From positions 1-64,000 of the forward strand of contig MTOU01000009.1 in assembly GCA_002011745.1 (NCBI GenBank): 64,000 nt of DNA, in the 5' to 3' direction. A program made the translations under genes and the position numbers. The notes under the pieces are model-generated. The model was given only the letters and a program-made list of their open reading frames with translations, did no database searches and was not told the origin of the DNA. Shown in pieces: positions 1 to 12,011 of this stretch (position 1 is its first letter; each line of letters begins with the position of its first letter). This stretch comes from Nitrospirae bacterium JdFR-85 (GTDB taxonomy: Bacteria; Nitrospirota; Thermodesulfovibrionia; Thermodesulfovibrionales; JdFR-85).

Positions 1-2524
1 CTGCACTTATGTTGTTGCCCTGGCTGTAACTACCACCGGCATGAAGACAGCTTCCTGAGCCACTGAAGTCAGAGCAACTGAAGTCGTTGTTGAAGACATT
101 TACCGGATTGTTAGAGTAGCCTACATAGGCATACAGGTCATCACCATCATTGGCACTGTTTGCCCAGAAGATGTTGTTGTAGATGTTAGCACCGTCTCCA
201 TTAAGGTCAAGAAGGAGATAGACACCACCGCCATAGTAACCGCTGTTTGTGTAGAAGGTGTTGTTCGTGATGGTGGCGGTAATATACACAGGGTCAACAT
301 GGATACCGCCTCCTCGCCCTCCATAATTGGCAGAGTTGTTTTCAAAGATGTTGTTTATTATCTCAATACTACCACTCCCTTGAACATCCACTCCTCCACC
401 ATTATAAGAACTGTTCTCTTTAAAAATGTTGTTCATTATCCTGACTGTTCCAGACACCCAGCCCAGCTCAATTCCACCTCCACCGTGCTCAGAAACATTG
501 TTACTAAAGATATTGTTATCAATCACTGCAATGTCGTCATTATTATACAACCAGACACGAAGTGCTCCACCAAAACTCCAATCATTAAGGTCAGCAATGT
601 TGTTGGAAAAGGTGTTACCACTAATTGTGGCAGTAGTATGTTCAGGGTCAACTGAAGCACCACCTCCCTGAGCATATGCATCCTGTGTAGAGAAGGTAGA
701 ATTGTTCAGGAAGGTATTATCTTCCACATTGAGTGCACCACCCGAAGAATACACATGCATACCTCCGCCTATGTTGGCAGAGTTGCCATCAAAGGTGTTA
801 CCACGGATATCTATGCTACCTCCAAACCCTGCAACATACAATCCTCCTCCCAGGGTCTTGACCTCACCATTTTTAGCAAGATTATTAAGGAACTGACAAT
901 TCTCAATCAGTATGTTAGCATGACCTGCCCTCAGATAGAGACCGCCTCCCCATCCAGCATTATTTCCATTCTGGAAAACGAGCCCTCTAACCCTTATCTC
1001 TCTGGTATCACCCCCATCTTCGTCTATATCATTGTTAATGAGCATTATCTGGGTACTATTGTTTCCGTCAAGCACAGGTGGATTGGAAGGATTAACAGGC
1101 TCAATAATGAGGGAACCATCACCATCCACCACTTCATAGGTGAGGGGGGATGTAAGGGAGTATGTACCACTGTTGACGAAGATTATGGAGTCCGCCCCAT
1201 CTGCTTCAGCACTGGAAAGGGCTGTTTGAAAGGCACAGGGTGTGGCTTCTGTGCATCCAAAACCAGAACCATCAGGAGAAACATAATACCTGTATACCCG
1301 GGCCTCGTCAGCCCCCATGTCCACCAGTGCCACACCGTCGTCATCACCGTCCACCATCCTGGGGTCACCCTCAAAGTCCTCTGATGGTAGCTCCGGGGCA
1401 TGGTTGTTCCCTGTATCTATGCAGGGTGAGCCCAGACTGAGGTGAAAGTCACTGCTTGCAGGGTCGGCAAACAGAGGGTCTGCACTGATGTTGTTACCCT
1501 CTATATAATGCGTGATATCATCTATCACAAGACAGCTACTGGAGCCATCAAAGTCACTGCAACTGAAGTCGTTGTTAAAGACCCTTATCTGGGGGGATGA
1601 GAATACATCATAATACAAATCGCTGGCTGTGGAAGCACTGTTTGCCCAGAAGATGTTGTTGTAAATATCTACCCTGTCTTCATAGGTGGCAGCCATTATA
1701 TACACTCCACCACCAGTAGGGGCATCGTTATTGTAGAAGGTGTTGTTTGTAATGGTGATGGCAACATGACCAAACCGTAAATATACACCGCCTCCACTCC
1801 AGGCTGCAGTGTTGTTTTCAAAGATGTTATTTACGATTTTTAGAAAACCCGGTAACTGCTGTGCAATGGCATAAACTCCGCCTCCCTGTTTTGATGAGGT
1901 ATTGCCCCTGAAGATATTTCCCCGGATTTCTATTCCGCCTCCAGCTACTGCAAAAGCATAAAGACCTCCTCCATATTGGCTACTATTATTGTTGATGAAC
2001 TGGCAGTGCTCAACCAGTATGTCTGCTGCAGTTGTTTGAATCATAACTCCATTCTTACCCCTCTGAAACACCAATCTTCTTAGAGTTATTCCCTGTCCGC
2101 CGTCTCCAATACTGTCTTTATCATTGTTAATGTACATTATCTGGACATTATCTCCTCCATCAAGCACTGGTGGATTTGAAGGGTCCTTTGCCTCAATCGT
2201 AAGGGTGCCGTCTCCGCCCGATACCTGGTAGGTGAGGGTTGAGGTGATGTTGTAGGTACCGCTTCCCACGTAGATGATTGAGTCCTCTCCGTCTGTTGCT
2301 GCCTTGTCAAGGGCGGTCTGAAAACTGCAAGGGGTTACGGGATTGCAATCACCCGTGCCTCCAGGCTTGACAAAGTATGTCATAGGACCCGCCTGCCCCA
2401 AAACAGCCCCAGAAGAAGCCCCTGCTTCAAGGGATACAGATGTCTCAATCTCGGCAAAAGAGGAAGAAAGTAAAAAGAATAGCAGAAATACAAAAAGACC
2501 TATCAACCAGAATATCCTTCTCAT
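1..2524 (-). CDS. Large secreted parallel beta-helix surface protein, partial (runs off left edge)
   Basis: Continuous minus frame from ATG at 2524 (MRRIFWLIGLFVFLLFFLLSSSFAE signal peptide, RBS aggaggt) to base 2. Frame checked at about 1510, 1288 and 4. Repeated N-N-I-F-x-N-N-x-A/S-x-x-x-G-G-G-V/I-Y motifs. Absent from the ORF track because the stop lies outside the window. Confidence 0.85.
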   Translation of the reverse strand, partial: MRRIFWLIGLFVFLLFFLLSSSFAEIETSVSLEAGASSGAVLGQAGPMTYFVKPGGTGDCNPVTPCSFQTALDKAATDGEDSIIYVGSGTYNITSTLTYQVSGGDGTLTIEAKDPSNPPVLDGGDNVQIMYINNDKDSIGDGGQGITLRRLVFQRGKNGVMIQTTAADILVEHCQFINNNSSQYGGGLYAFAVAGGGIEIRGNIFRGNTSSKQGGGVYAIAQQLPGFLKIVNNIFENNTAAWSGGGVYLRFGHVAITITNNTFYNNDAPTGGGVYIMAATYEDRVDIYNNIFWANSASTASDLYYDVFSSPQIRVFNNDFSCSDFDGSSSCLVIDDITHYIEGNNISADPLFADPASSDFHLSLGSPCIDTGNNHAPELPSEDFEGDPRMVDGDDDGVALVDMGADEARVYRYYVSPDGSGFGCTEATPCAFQTALSSAEADGADSIIFVNSGTYSLTSPLTYEVVDGDGSLIIEPVNPSNPPVLDGNNSTQIMLINNDIDEDGGDTREIRVRGLVFQNGNNAGWGGGLYLRAGHANILIENCQFLNNLAKNGEVKTLGGGLYVAGFGGSIDIRGNTFDGNSANIGGGMHVYSSGGALNVEDNTFLNNSTFSTQDAYAQGGGASVDPEHTTATISGNTFSNNIADLNDWSFGGALRVWLYNNDDIAVIDNNIFSNNVSEHGGGGIELGWVSGTVRIMNNIFKENSSYNGGGVDVQGSGSIEIINNIFENNSANYGGRGGGIHVDPVYITATITNNTFYTNSGYYGGGVYLLLDLNGDGANIYNNIFWANSANDGDDLYAYVGYSNNPVNVFNNDFSCSDFSGSGSCLHAGGSYSQGNNISA

Positions 2525-2743
2525 CCTGACCTCCTAACTCAGATTGTTTTGCTAAGTTAAAAAGTCAAGACATTTTGGTAACATGGATTGTTATGTTTAT
2601 AATGGTTTATAACCTTCTAATCAAAAATCCTGCCAGAGGGAAAATTGTTTAAAAACAAAGGGGTTAGTTTTCTGAGGAAGAGGAAGACTGTACCAGCATG
2701 GTACAGTGTGTACCTAAAAGGGACAGACAATCTGAGATTTGGA

Positions 2744-3775
2744 TTAAATCACCTTAGGACTTTTGTACTCTGCTCTTAGCTGTCCACAGGCTGCAAGGAT
2801 ATCGCTGCCTCTGCTCTTTCTGATCAGGGCAGTAAGCCCTCCTCTCAGAAGGACGTTCTGAAACCGTAGGGTCTCTTCGTCATCGGGCTTCTCGAATTCT
2901 GCTCTCTGATAAGGATTAAAAGGAATGAGGTTCACTTTCGAGGGAATACCTCTCAGGAGTTTTACAAGCCTCTCTGCATCCTCAGTAGTATCGTTAACTC
3001 CCTTCAGAAGTACATACTCAAAGGTGATCCTTTTTCTTGGCTCAAGGGGAAACTCTCTGCATGCCTTGAGCAGCTCTGAGATAGGATATTTTTTATTTAT
3101 AGGCATAATCTGGTCTCTTATCTTGTCCGTAGTAGCATTAAGTGATATAGCAAGATTAACCAGTGGTGCAACCTGAGGCAGTCTTCTTATACCAGGCACT
3201 ATACCAGCAGTTGAGAGGGTTATCCGTCTTCTTGAGAACCTCATATACTCGGTAATTCTCCTTATTGCCTCTGCCACCTCATCAAGATTTAAAAGGGGCT
3301 CTCCCATACCCATAAGAACAAGGTTTGTTATCTTTCTCGGTCCAATTATCCTCTGGACAGAGATAAACTGGTCCACGATCTCGTGAGCCTTCAGGTTTCT
3401 TCGAAACCCTATCTTTCCTGTAAGGCAGAATCTGCAACCCAGAGGACATCCCACCTGGGAAGATATACATAGTGTAAGCCTTTGTTCGTCGGGAATGAGA
3501 ACACTCTCTATCCTCTCACCATCTTCAAGCTGAAAGAGAAACTTCTCTGTACCGTCTGTTGAGTAGGCCCTTCTACATAAAAGCAGATTGCTTATGTATG
3601 CCTCTTTGCTGAGGTCCTCTCTTAACTGGCGAGACAGCTCTGTGATATCCCTTATATCTTCTACCTTTTTTTCGTAAATCCAGTGTAGAAGTTGTTTGGC
3701 TCTAAATCGGGGCAGTCCTCTGCTTTCTATAAAATTCACAAGTTCTTCGCTGCTCAGGCTCTTGAGGTCAACCAT
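2744..3775 (-). CDS. rlmN: 23S rRNA (adenine2503-C2)-methyltransferase, radical SAM
   Basis: CRFCLTG radical SAM motif; GMGEPLLN; typical RlmN N and C termini. Confidence 0.95.
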   Translation of the reverse strand: MVDLKSLSSEELVNFIESRGLPRFRAKQLLHWIYEKKVEDIRDITELSRQLREDLSKEAYISNLLLCRRAYSTDGTEKFLFQLEDGERIESVLIPDEQRLTLCISSQVGCPLGCRFCLTGKIGFRRNLKAHEIVDQFISVQRIIGPRKITNLVLMGMGEPLLNLDEVAEAIRRITEYMRFSRRRITLSTAGIVPGIRRLPQVAPLVNLAISLNATTDKIRDQIMPINKKYPISELLKACREFPLEPRKRITFEYVLLKGVNDTTEDAERLVKLLRGIPSKVNLIPFNPYQRAEFEKPDDEETLRFQNVLLRGGLTALIRKSRGSDILAACGQLRAEYKSPKVI

Positions 3776-3787
3776 AGGAGATGCAGT

Positions 3788-6216
<2,429 letters not shown>

Positions 6217-6445
6217 AACTCACCTCCCTGTATAGAAATCCCTACAAATCTGAGGCCTCTATTATTCTTGCCTTTATCCCCAGTCAGAGCTTTTGGTAAA
6301 GACATTGTAAATTTCTATGATAACATAACTAAATCAGATAAACCTACTCTCGTTTATACCCAAAGCTCATGATTAATTTGATTCAGGCAAGGGACAGCGA
6401 GAGCCTATGGCTGAGGTAAAAATCTAAGAATAGTGCGCTGGCTCT

Positions 6446-7264
6446 TTAAATCTTTTCCCAGTATGGGCATTTTTTTGTAGCTTCTTCTTTACCAGTTTCA
6501 CAAATTGTCCACAGTTCGGGTTTTATCTTTTTCTCTCTCATGTGTTTATGGACATACCTGCAAAATGTGGGTCTCACACCTTTAAGAATATCTTCAATTA
6601 TACTTTTTATCTCTCTATCCACAGGATAGGATTCTCCAAACACGGTTTTGTGAATGCGATCCAGATCCAGGTATAAGGAACTCAAAGTTACACTAACACG
6701 GGTTACATATTGGTCATAATAGAGACTTCTTTCGTAGTCCTGTATGACATAGAGCATCTGTTTTCTTTTACGCATAGACCTAACAATCCCAAGGTTAACA
6801 ATATATCCTGCTGCTCCTAAAGCCAGAGTTAATGCCCACAACATAACACCTGATATTCCAAATGCTTCAGCCAAAGTAACTCCACCAGCACCACCTATTG
6901 TTATAGCTGGAAGAGACCTTATAAAATGGTCAAACTTCTTTCCAAATTCAAGATTCTCCCGTACTGAATCCAAATAGGCCTCTCTCAATTTCTCATTCTC
7001 TTTAAAGTTGAGTTCTCGGCCCTTGTGAATTATATCTAAGGTGCGTAAAGTAGCATACATGGCAGCTACAGCACTACTCACATACTCTCTTTCTCTTTCG
7101 TCTTTATCTGCCCGTTCCTGTATGCTTTTTAATATTGCTTCGGTTAATGTGGCTGTTATTTTGGATTCTTCATTATCTGAGAACTTACCTGTAAGCGCCC
7201 ACACCATTCTGATAGCAGTTACAGGCGGTAACAAAGTGCTCATATTAGCATTGATCTGAGACAA
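6446..7264 (-). CDS. Uncharacterised protein with a central transmembrane hairpin and C-terminal Cys/His cluster
   Basis: 272 aa; hydrophobic stretch GISGVMLWALTLALGAAGYIVNLGI; C-terminal FCRYVHKHMR...CETGKEEATKKCPYW. Confidence 0.7.
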   Translation of the reverse strand: MSQINANMSTLLPPVTAIRMVWALTGKFSDNEESKITATLTEAILKSIQERADKDEREREYVSSAVAAMYATLRTLDIIHKGRELNFKENEKLREAYLDSVRENLEFGKKFDHFIRSLPAITIGGAGGVTLAEAFGISGVMLWALTLALGAAGYIVNLGIVRSMRKRKQMLYVIQDYERSLYYDQYVTRVSVTLSSLYLDLDRIHKTVFGESYPVDREIKSIIEDILKGVRPTFCRYVHKHMREKKIKPELWTICETGKEEATKKCPYWEKI

Positions 7265-7417
7265 CTTACCTCTACTCTCTTTAATAAACTTTTGAGGAAA
7301 TAAAGTTGAAAACCTTTAGAATCAACCCCAAACTCCCTCCTCTGAAAAGTTACTATAACTTACAACAAAGCATAGAAACCAACTCACTTAAAATATTAAA
7401 CAAGCTAATTAGAATTG

Positions 7418-8956
7418 TCAAGTACTCAGCATTCCCCTGTCCAGAGTTCTGTATTGTACTGCTTCAGAGACATGGTGAGCCTCGATATGTTCTGACTCCT
7501 CAAGATCTGCTATTGTGCGAGATACCTTAAGTATCCTTGAGTATGCCCTTGCACTAAGACCGAGATTCTGCATTGCTGACTCAAGCAGCCTCTTCGCCTC
7601 CTTTGTTAGTACACAATATTTTTTTATATGTCTTGTCTTCATCTGACCGTTACAGTAAATACTGTCCTTTTGGAATCTCTCAATCTGTATCCGTCTCGCC
7701 CTCTCAACCCTCTGCCTTATCTTCTCAGAGGACTCTCCTGAGCACTCTGAAGATAGTTCTCTGTAGTTGACTGCAGGCACCTCAATATGGATATCAATAC
7801 GGTCGAGAAGGGGGCCTGATACCCTTCTTCTGTACCGGTGGATCTGTCCAGGAGTACAGGTACACTGATGACGTTCATCACCTATGTAGCCGCATGGACA
7901 GGGATTCATAGCAGCAACAAGCATAAAGGAGGCAGGAAAGGTAACAGATGCTGTGGCTCTTGATACAGTGACTTCACCATTTTCCATTGGCTGTCTCAAT
8001 ACCTCTAATACATGTCTTTTAAACTCTGGCAACTCATCCAGAAAGAGCACTCCATTATGGGCAAGAGAGACTTCTCCTGGTTTTGGATACTGTCCTCCCC
8101 CAATCAGTGCCACATCCGAAATGGTATGGTGAGGAGCCCTAAAGGGTCTTGTGGCAAGTAGTGCCTGCCCTGCCTGAAGAGTGCCTGCAACACTATGTAT
8201 TCTCGTTGTCTCCAGAGCCTCTTCAAAGGTCATTCCAGGCAGTATTGTTGGTAACCTCCTCGCAAGCATGGTCTTTCCTGCACCGGGAGGGCCTATCATC
8301 AGTATATTATGGCCACCTGATGCAGCAACCTCCATCGCCCTTTTGGCATGTTCCTGTCCCTTTATCTCAGAAAAGTCTTCATCATATAATGATGCTCTCT
8401 TAAGTACAGCATCTATATCTATACAAAAAGGCTGAACCTCCTTCTCACCTCTTAGAAATGCTACTACATCAAGAAGATGCTCCATTCCATATACAGACAC
8501 CTCCTGTACAACTGCAGCCTCAGAGGCATTGTCTTTCGGCAACAAGAGCCCCCTGATCGAGAGTCTCTTTGCAGCAATAGCCATTGAAAGGGCCCCTTTA
8601 ACTGGTTTTAGTCTTCCATCAAGAGACAGTTCACCTGTGATAATAAATTTTTTCATAACATCAGAAGGAACAACACCCTCTGAAGCAAGAATCCCAAGAG
8701 CAATCGGTAGATCAAAGGATGAACCTTCCTTCTTCAGATCAGCAGGAGCAAGATTTACTGTTATCTGTTTGAGTGGAAAAACATACCCGGAGTTCTTAAG
8801 TGCTGCTTTTACCCTGTCTCTACTTTCTTTCACAGCTGTATCAGGTAATCCAACCATGGAGAAATGGGGAAGTCCTCTGGAGGTTATATCAACCTCCACT
8901 TCAACAGGATGTGCATCAATACCAATGAGGGTTGTGCTGAAGACCTTTGAAAGCAT
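7418..8956 (-). CDS. comM: YifB/ComM family Mg-chelatase-like AAA ATPase
   Basis: [49 protein letters not shown]. Confidence 0.95.
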   Translation of the reverse strand: MLSKVFSTTLIGIDAHPVEVEVDITSRGLPHFSMVGLPDTAVKESRDRVKAALKNSGYVFPLKQITVNLAPADLKKEGSSFDLPIALGILASEGVVPSDVMKKFIITGELSLDGRLKPVKGALSMAIAAKRLSIRGLLLPKDNASEAAVVQEVSVYGMEHLLDVVAFLRGEKEVQPFCIDIDAVLKRASLYDEDFSEIKGQEHAKRAMEVAASGGHNILMIGPPGAGKTMLARRLPTILPGMTFEEALETTRIHSVAGTLQAGQALLATRPFRAPHHTISDVALIGGGQYPKPGEVSLAHNGVLFLDELPEFKRHVLEVLRQPMENGEVTVSRATASVTFPASFMLVAAMNPCPCGYIGDERHQCTCTPGQIHRYRRRVSGPLLDRIDIHIEVPAVNYRELSSECSGESSEKIRQRVERARRIQIERFQKDSIYCNGQMKTRHIKKYCVLTKEAKRLLESAMQNLGLSARAYSRILKVSRTIADLEESEHIEAHHVSEAVQYRTLDRGMLST

Positions 8957-9079
8957 CTCTCCCTCCTGGTCTTCATATGTTCAGATTAGCACGGTAAAGT
9001 ATACAAAAATCAGAACAATTTATAAAATCCCTTATTTCATGGTAATCTATATATACCTAAAAATTCTGGAAGGGAGGGT

Positions 9080-10051
9080 ATGATGTACCATATTCCTAAG
9101 AAATCCATAGGATTGATACTCCTTTTAATCTTTCTCTTCGTCTTTGCATGTGAAAAGAAACCTTCAGAGGAGACCAAGAAACAGGCTGCAGAGACAGAGG
9201 AGAAGACCGAAGAAAGAGAGAATCTAACAGAATCTGCTGAAATAGAGACCACATCAATAAAGATCAAGATTACACCTGAAGTAATATATAAAGGGATGAG
9301 AATAACTGCGCAGTTAGTCCAAACAAAGGGTGAAGTAGTTTATGAATGGTATGTAAATGGTAATCTCGCAAAAAGCGGGAAAGAACCCTTCTTTGATACC
9401 CATTCCCTATCAAAAGGAGATATAGTTATTGTGAGGGCAATCACTCCGAAAGGTGAATATGAGTCAGAGCCTGTGGTAGTAGAAAATGCACCACCTGTCA
9501 TAAAGGCTGCATCCTTAATAACAGAGTCCTCTGAGAAGGGAGATATCCTTTCTGTTAAAGTAGATGTAGAAGACCCTGATGGTGATGAGGTTTCACTGGA
9601 GTATGAATGGGCTGTAAATGGCAAGAGCATTGATAATTACTCAGATACTCTCAGAATGGAACTCAAAAGGGGAGACAAGGTGACTGTAACAATTACCCCC
9701 TCAGATGGTGAAGACATAGGGAGTTCTGTCAAAAGAACCATTACTATTGTTAATGCTCCACCTATAGTACAACAGGAGGTTCAACTCAATATCATAAATG
9801 ATACTCTCACAGGACAGATTACTGCCTCTGATCCAGATGGTGACAGCCTCACATTTGTTGTCCAGAAAGGGCCTGAAGGGCTGAAGGTCGACAAAGATGG
9901 TAGGATCTATTGGAAACTCTCTGAAAACACAGAAGGTGTTTTCCCTGTAGAAGTAAAGGTGAGTGATGGGCATGGGGGAGAGACACTATTCAGGTTTAAT
10001 ATAACCATCACCACAGAAACAACGCAACAGCCTCCAAAAAGTAACCTATGA
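9080..10051 (+). CDS. Putative lipoprotein with Ig/cadherin-like repeats
   Basis: Lipobox LFVFAC; DPDGDEVSLEYEW and DPDGDSLTFVV repeats. Confidence 0.75.
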   Translation: MMYHIPKKSIGLILLLIFLFVFACEKKPSEETKKQAAETEEKTEERENLTESAEIETTSIKIKITPEVIYKGMRITAQLVQTKGEVVYEWYVNGNLAKSGKEPFFDTHSLSKGDIVIVRAITPKGEYESEPVVVENAPPVIKAASLITESSEKGDILSVKVDVEDPDGDEVSLEYEWAVNGKSIDNYSDTLRMELKRGDKVTVTITPSDGEDIGSSVKRTITIVNAPPIVQQEVQLNIINDTLTGQITASDPDGDSLTFVVQKGPEGLKVDKDGRIYWKLSENTEGVFPVEVKVSDGHGGETLFRFNITITTETTQQPPKSNL

Positions 10052-10086
10052 AAACTCTAAAATAGATTGATTATAATATTTAAAAT

Positions 10087-10177
10087 GGAGGGGTGGCCGA
10101 GTGGTTGAAGGCGGCGGTCTTGAAAACCGCTGTGGGTTTTACGCCCACCGTGGGTTCGAATCCCACCCCCTCCGCCA
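10087..10177 (+). tRNA. tRNA-Ser(TGA), CCA encoded
   Basis: GGAGGGG/CCCCTCC acceptor stem, anticodon loop CTTGAAA, long variable arm, GGTTCGAATCC T loop, G discriminator plus CCA. Confidence 0.95.
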
Positions 10178-10202
10178 TCCAAATAAATACAGAGGAGGTT
10201 CT

Positions 10203-10628
10203 ATGATTCAGAGGATAAAGGACAGAAAAGGCTTTACTCTCATTGAACTCCTTGTGGTGATGGTGATTCTGGGAATGCTTGCTGCCCTCGTAGGTCCAAA
10301 GTTATTTCCAAAACTCGGCAAAGGAAAACAATCTACTGCAAAGGCACAGATTGCCCTGCTGGAAGAAGCCCTTGATCAGTTCAGACTTGATGTAGGCAGA
10401 TATCCTACAACATCTGAGGGATTACGGGCACTTATTGAGGACCCTGGAGTCAAAGGCTGGGACGGCCCTTATCTGAAGAAGAAGATCATACCAAAGGACC
10501 CCTGGGGCAATGAATACCAGTACCGGTCTCCCGGCTCACACGGTGAATATGACCTGTTCTCTTATGGTAGGGATGGAGCGCCAGGGGGTGAAGGTGAAGA
10601 CAAAGACATTACCAGCTGGGGAGAATAG
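10203..10628 (+). CDS. gspG: Type II secretion major pseudopilin GspG
   Basis: KGFTLIELLVVMVILGMLAALVGPKLF; ATG at 10203 with upstream gaggagg. The ORF-track start at 10101 lies inside the tRNA. Confidence 0.93.
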   Translation: MIQRIKDRKGFTLIELLVVMVILGMLAALVGPKLFPKLGKGKQSTAKAQIALLEEALDQFRLDVGRYPTTSEGLRALIEDPGVKGWDGPYLKKKIIPKDPWGNEYQYRSPGSHGEYDLFSYGRDGAPGGEGEDKDITSWGE

Positions 10629-11040
10629 GGGGTTCACCCTTTTAGAACTGCTAATTGTTCTGCTTATAATATCAATAGCTGGAGCTCTTACTCTGTTGTC
10701 TATTGACATTGCCCACAAAAAGACAATCCTGAGGGATGCAGCAAGAAAGACTTTCCTGTATCTTAGACATGCCAGAGAAGTTTCTATTACCAATAGAACT
10801 CCTGTGGTCTTTGAAATAGATAAAGAAGGCAAAGGATATGTATTAAAGAAAAAAACAGGCACTCTGATCAGAACATACATACTACCTCAGGGGCTCTGGA
10901 TAGAGGGTGAGGATATTGAATTTAGACCTTTTGGAGATAGCACAGGAGGAAGGATTCTCCTTAAAGACAGAGATGAAAGGATTTATGAGATCAGGGTTGA
11001 CTCCATCACAGGTAAGGTCAGCCTCCAAAAGATACAATAG
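10573..11040 (+). CDS. gspH: Type II secretion minor pseudopilin GspH-like
   Basis: NRGFTLLELLIVLLIISIAGA prepilin motif; position in G-H-I-J order; overlaps gspG. Confidence 0.75.
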   Translation: MERQGVKVKTKTLPAGENRGFTLLELLIVLLIISIAGALTLLSIDIAHKKTILRDAARKTFLYLRHAREVSITNRTPVVFEIDKEGKGYVLKKKTGTLIRTYILPQGLWIEGEDIEFRPFGDSTGGRILLKDRDERIYEIRVDSITGKVSLQKIQ

Positions 11041-11395
11041 AGGTTTTAGCCTCCTTGAAGTTATTGTTGCCTTAGCAATACTTGGGATCGCTGTCGTCAC
11101 TATATTTCAGTTTTTCTCTACTGGGCTAAGAGGGGTCAGAAAGGCGGAGGAATATACTCAGGCACTGATAATTGCAGAAAGCCTTATTGAAGAGGCATAC
11201 AGCACCGAAGACCCTGAAGATGCAGAAACAGAATTCGAATTCGAAGGTTTTACTGCTACTCGAGATATTGAAAGAATACTCCACGATGAAAAAAACAGAT
11301 ACAGCGTTTACCAAATAACTGTAAGGGTAACCTGGGGGGATTCAGGTTCTCTTACCATAAAAACCACGAGGACTATAGATGCAACAGAAAAATAA
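10985..11395 (+). CDS. gspI: Type II secretion minor pseudopilin GspI-like
   Basis: NRGFSLLEVIVALAILGIAVVTIFQ. Confidence 0.8.
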   Translation: MRSGLTPSQVRSASKRYNRGFSLLEVIVALAILGIAVVTIFQFFSTGLRGVRKAEEYTQALIIAESLIEEAYSTEDPEDAETEFEFEGFTATRDIERILHDEKNRYSVYQITVRVTWGDSGSLTIKTTRTIDATEK

Positions 11396-12011
11396 CAGAG
11401 GTTTTACCCTTTTGGAACTCTTGATTGCCCTCTCAACAACAGCACTGCTTCTGCTGATCATTGCTTCAGCAATGATGATGGGATATAGGTCTGAGGAGAA
11501 AGCAACAGAAAGGACAGAGCTATCACAGATGGAGAGGATACTGGCAGAAAGACTGAAATGGCTACTAAAGGGAATCTATCCCTACACAAGGGTAACCCAT
11601 ACAGGACCAAGACTCTACTTTGCTGGCAGTTCTGACTCTATCAGTTTTGTAACAACAAGCACATTAAGAGACAGTGACAGTCTCCTTGAGCAGTCAGGGA
11701 TGAAATGGGTCAGGCTTTATCTGGATTCAGATGAACTAAAGGCAACGGAGAACTTCTTCTTCCTCAAGGATGTAGAAGAAAGAGGCGGTATCTCTGAGCG
11801 AACACTATTTAAAGGTATAACTGAGATTGAATTTCAATATCTGGACACCACTGAGTCTGAGAAAGGTACCTGGTATGATTCTTGGTCTTCTGAGGAAAAG
11901 GATTATCTTCCCTCTGCTATTAAGGTTAAGATTAAGATAGAGTACAGGGAAGAAGAAGTGCAGCTACCACCTATCATTGTGAAAGTCATGCCCAGAAGGA
12001 AAGCTATTTAA
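11379..12011 (+). CDS. gspJ: Type II secretion minor pseudopilin GspJ-like
   Basis: NRGFTLLELLIALSTTALLLLIIASAMM; GspJ-like length and context. Confidence 0.8.
   Translation: MQQKNNRGFTLLELLIALSTTALLLLIIASAMMMGYRSEEKATERTELSQMERILAERLKWLLKGIYPYTRVTHTGPRLYFAGSSDSISFVTTSTLRDSDSLLEQSGMKWVRLYLDSDELKATENFFFLKDVEERGGISERTLFKGITEIEFQYLDTTESEKGTWYDSWSSEEKDYLPSAIKVKIKIEYREEEVQLPPIIVKVMPRRKAI

Noticed and set aside
1-2500. Repetitive DNA or CRISPR-like array
   Set aside because: Repeats are imperfect, in frame and explained by beta-helix coils and module duplication.
2560-2605. Third copy of the SARP-like box (ggtaacatggattgttatg) upstream of the surface-protein gene
   Set aside because: Second half-site mismatched, different spacing and no TATAAT 8 bp downstream.
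6217-6420. SAM/SAH riboswitch in the metK leader
   Set aside because: Only a weak TCTGA...TCAGA pairing seen; no recognisable riboswitch core by eye. A cmsearch would decide.
10101-10202. ORF-track N-terminal extension of GspG
   Set aside because: It runs through the tRNA-Ser; the RBS and prepilin leader support the start at 10203.
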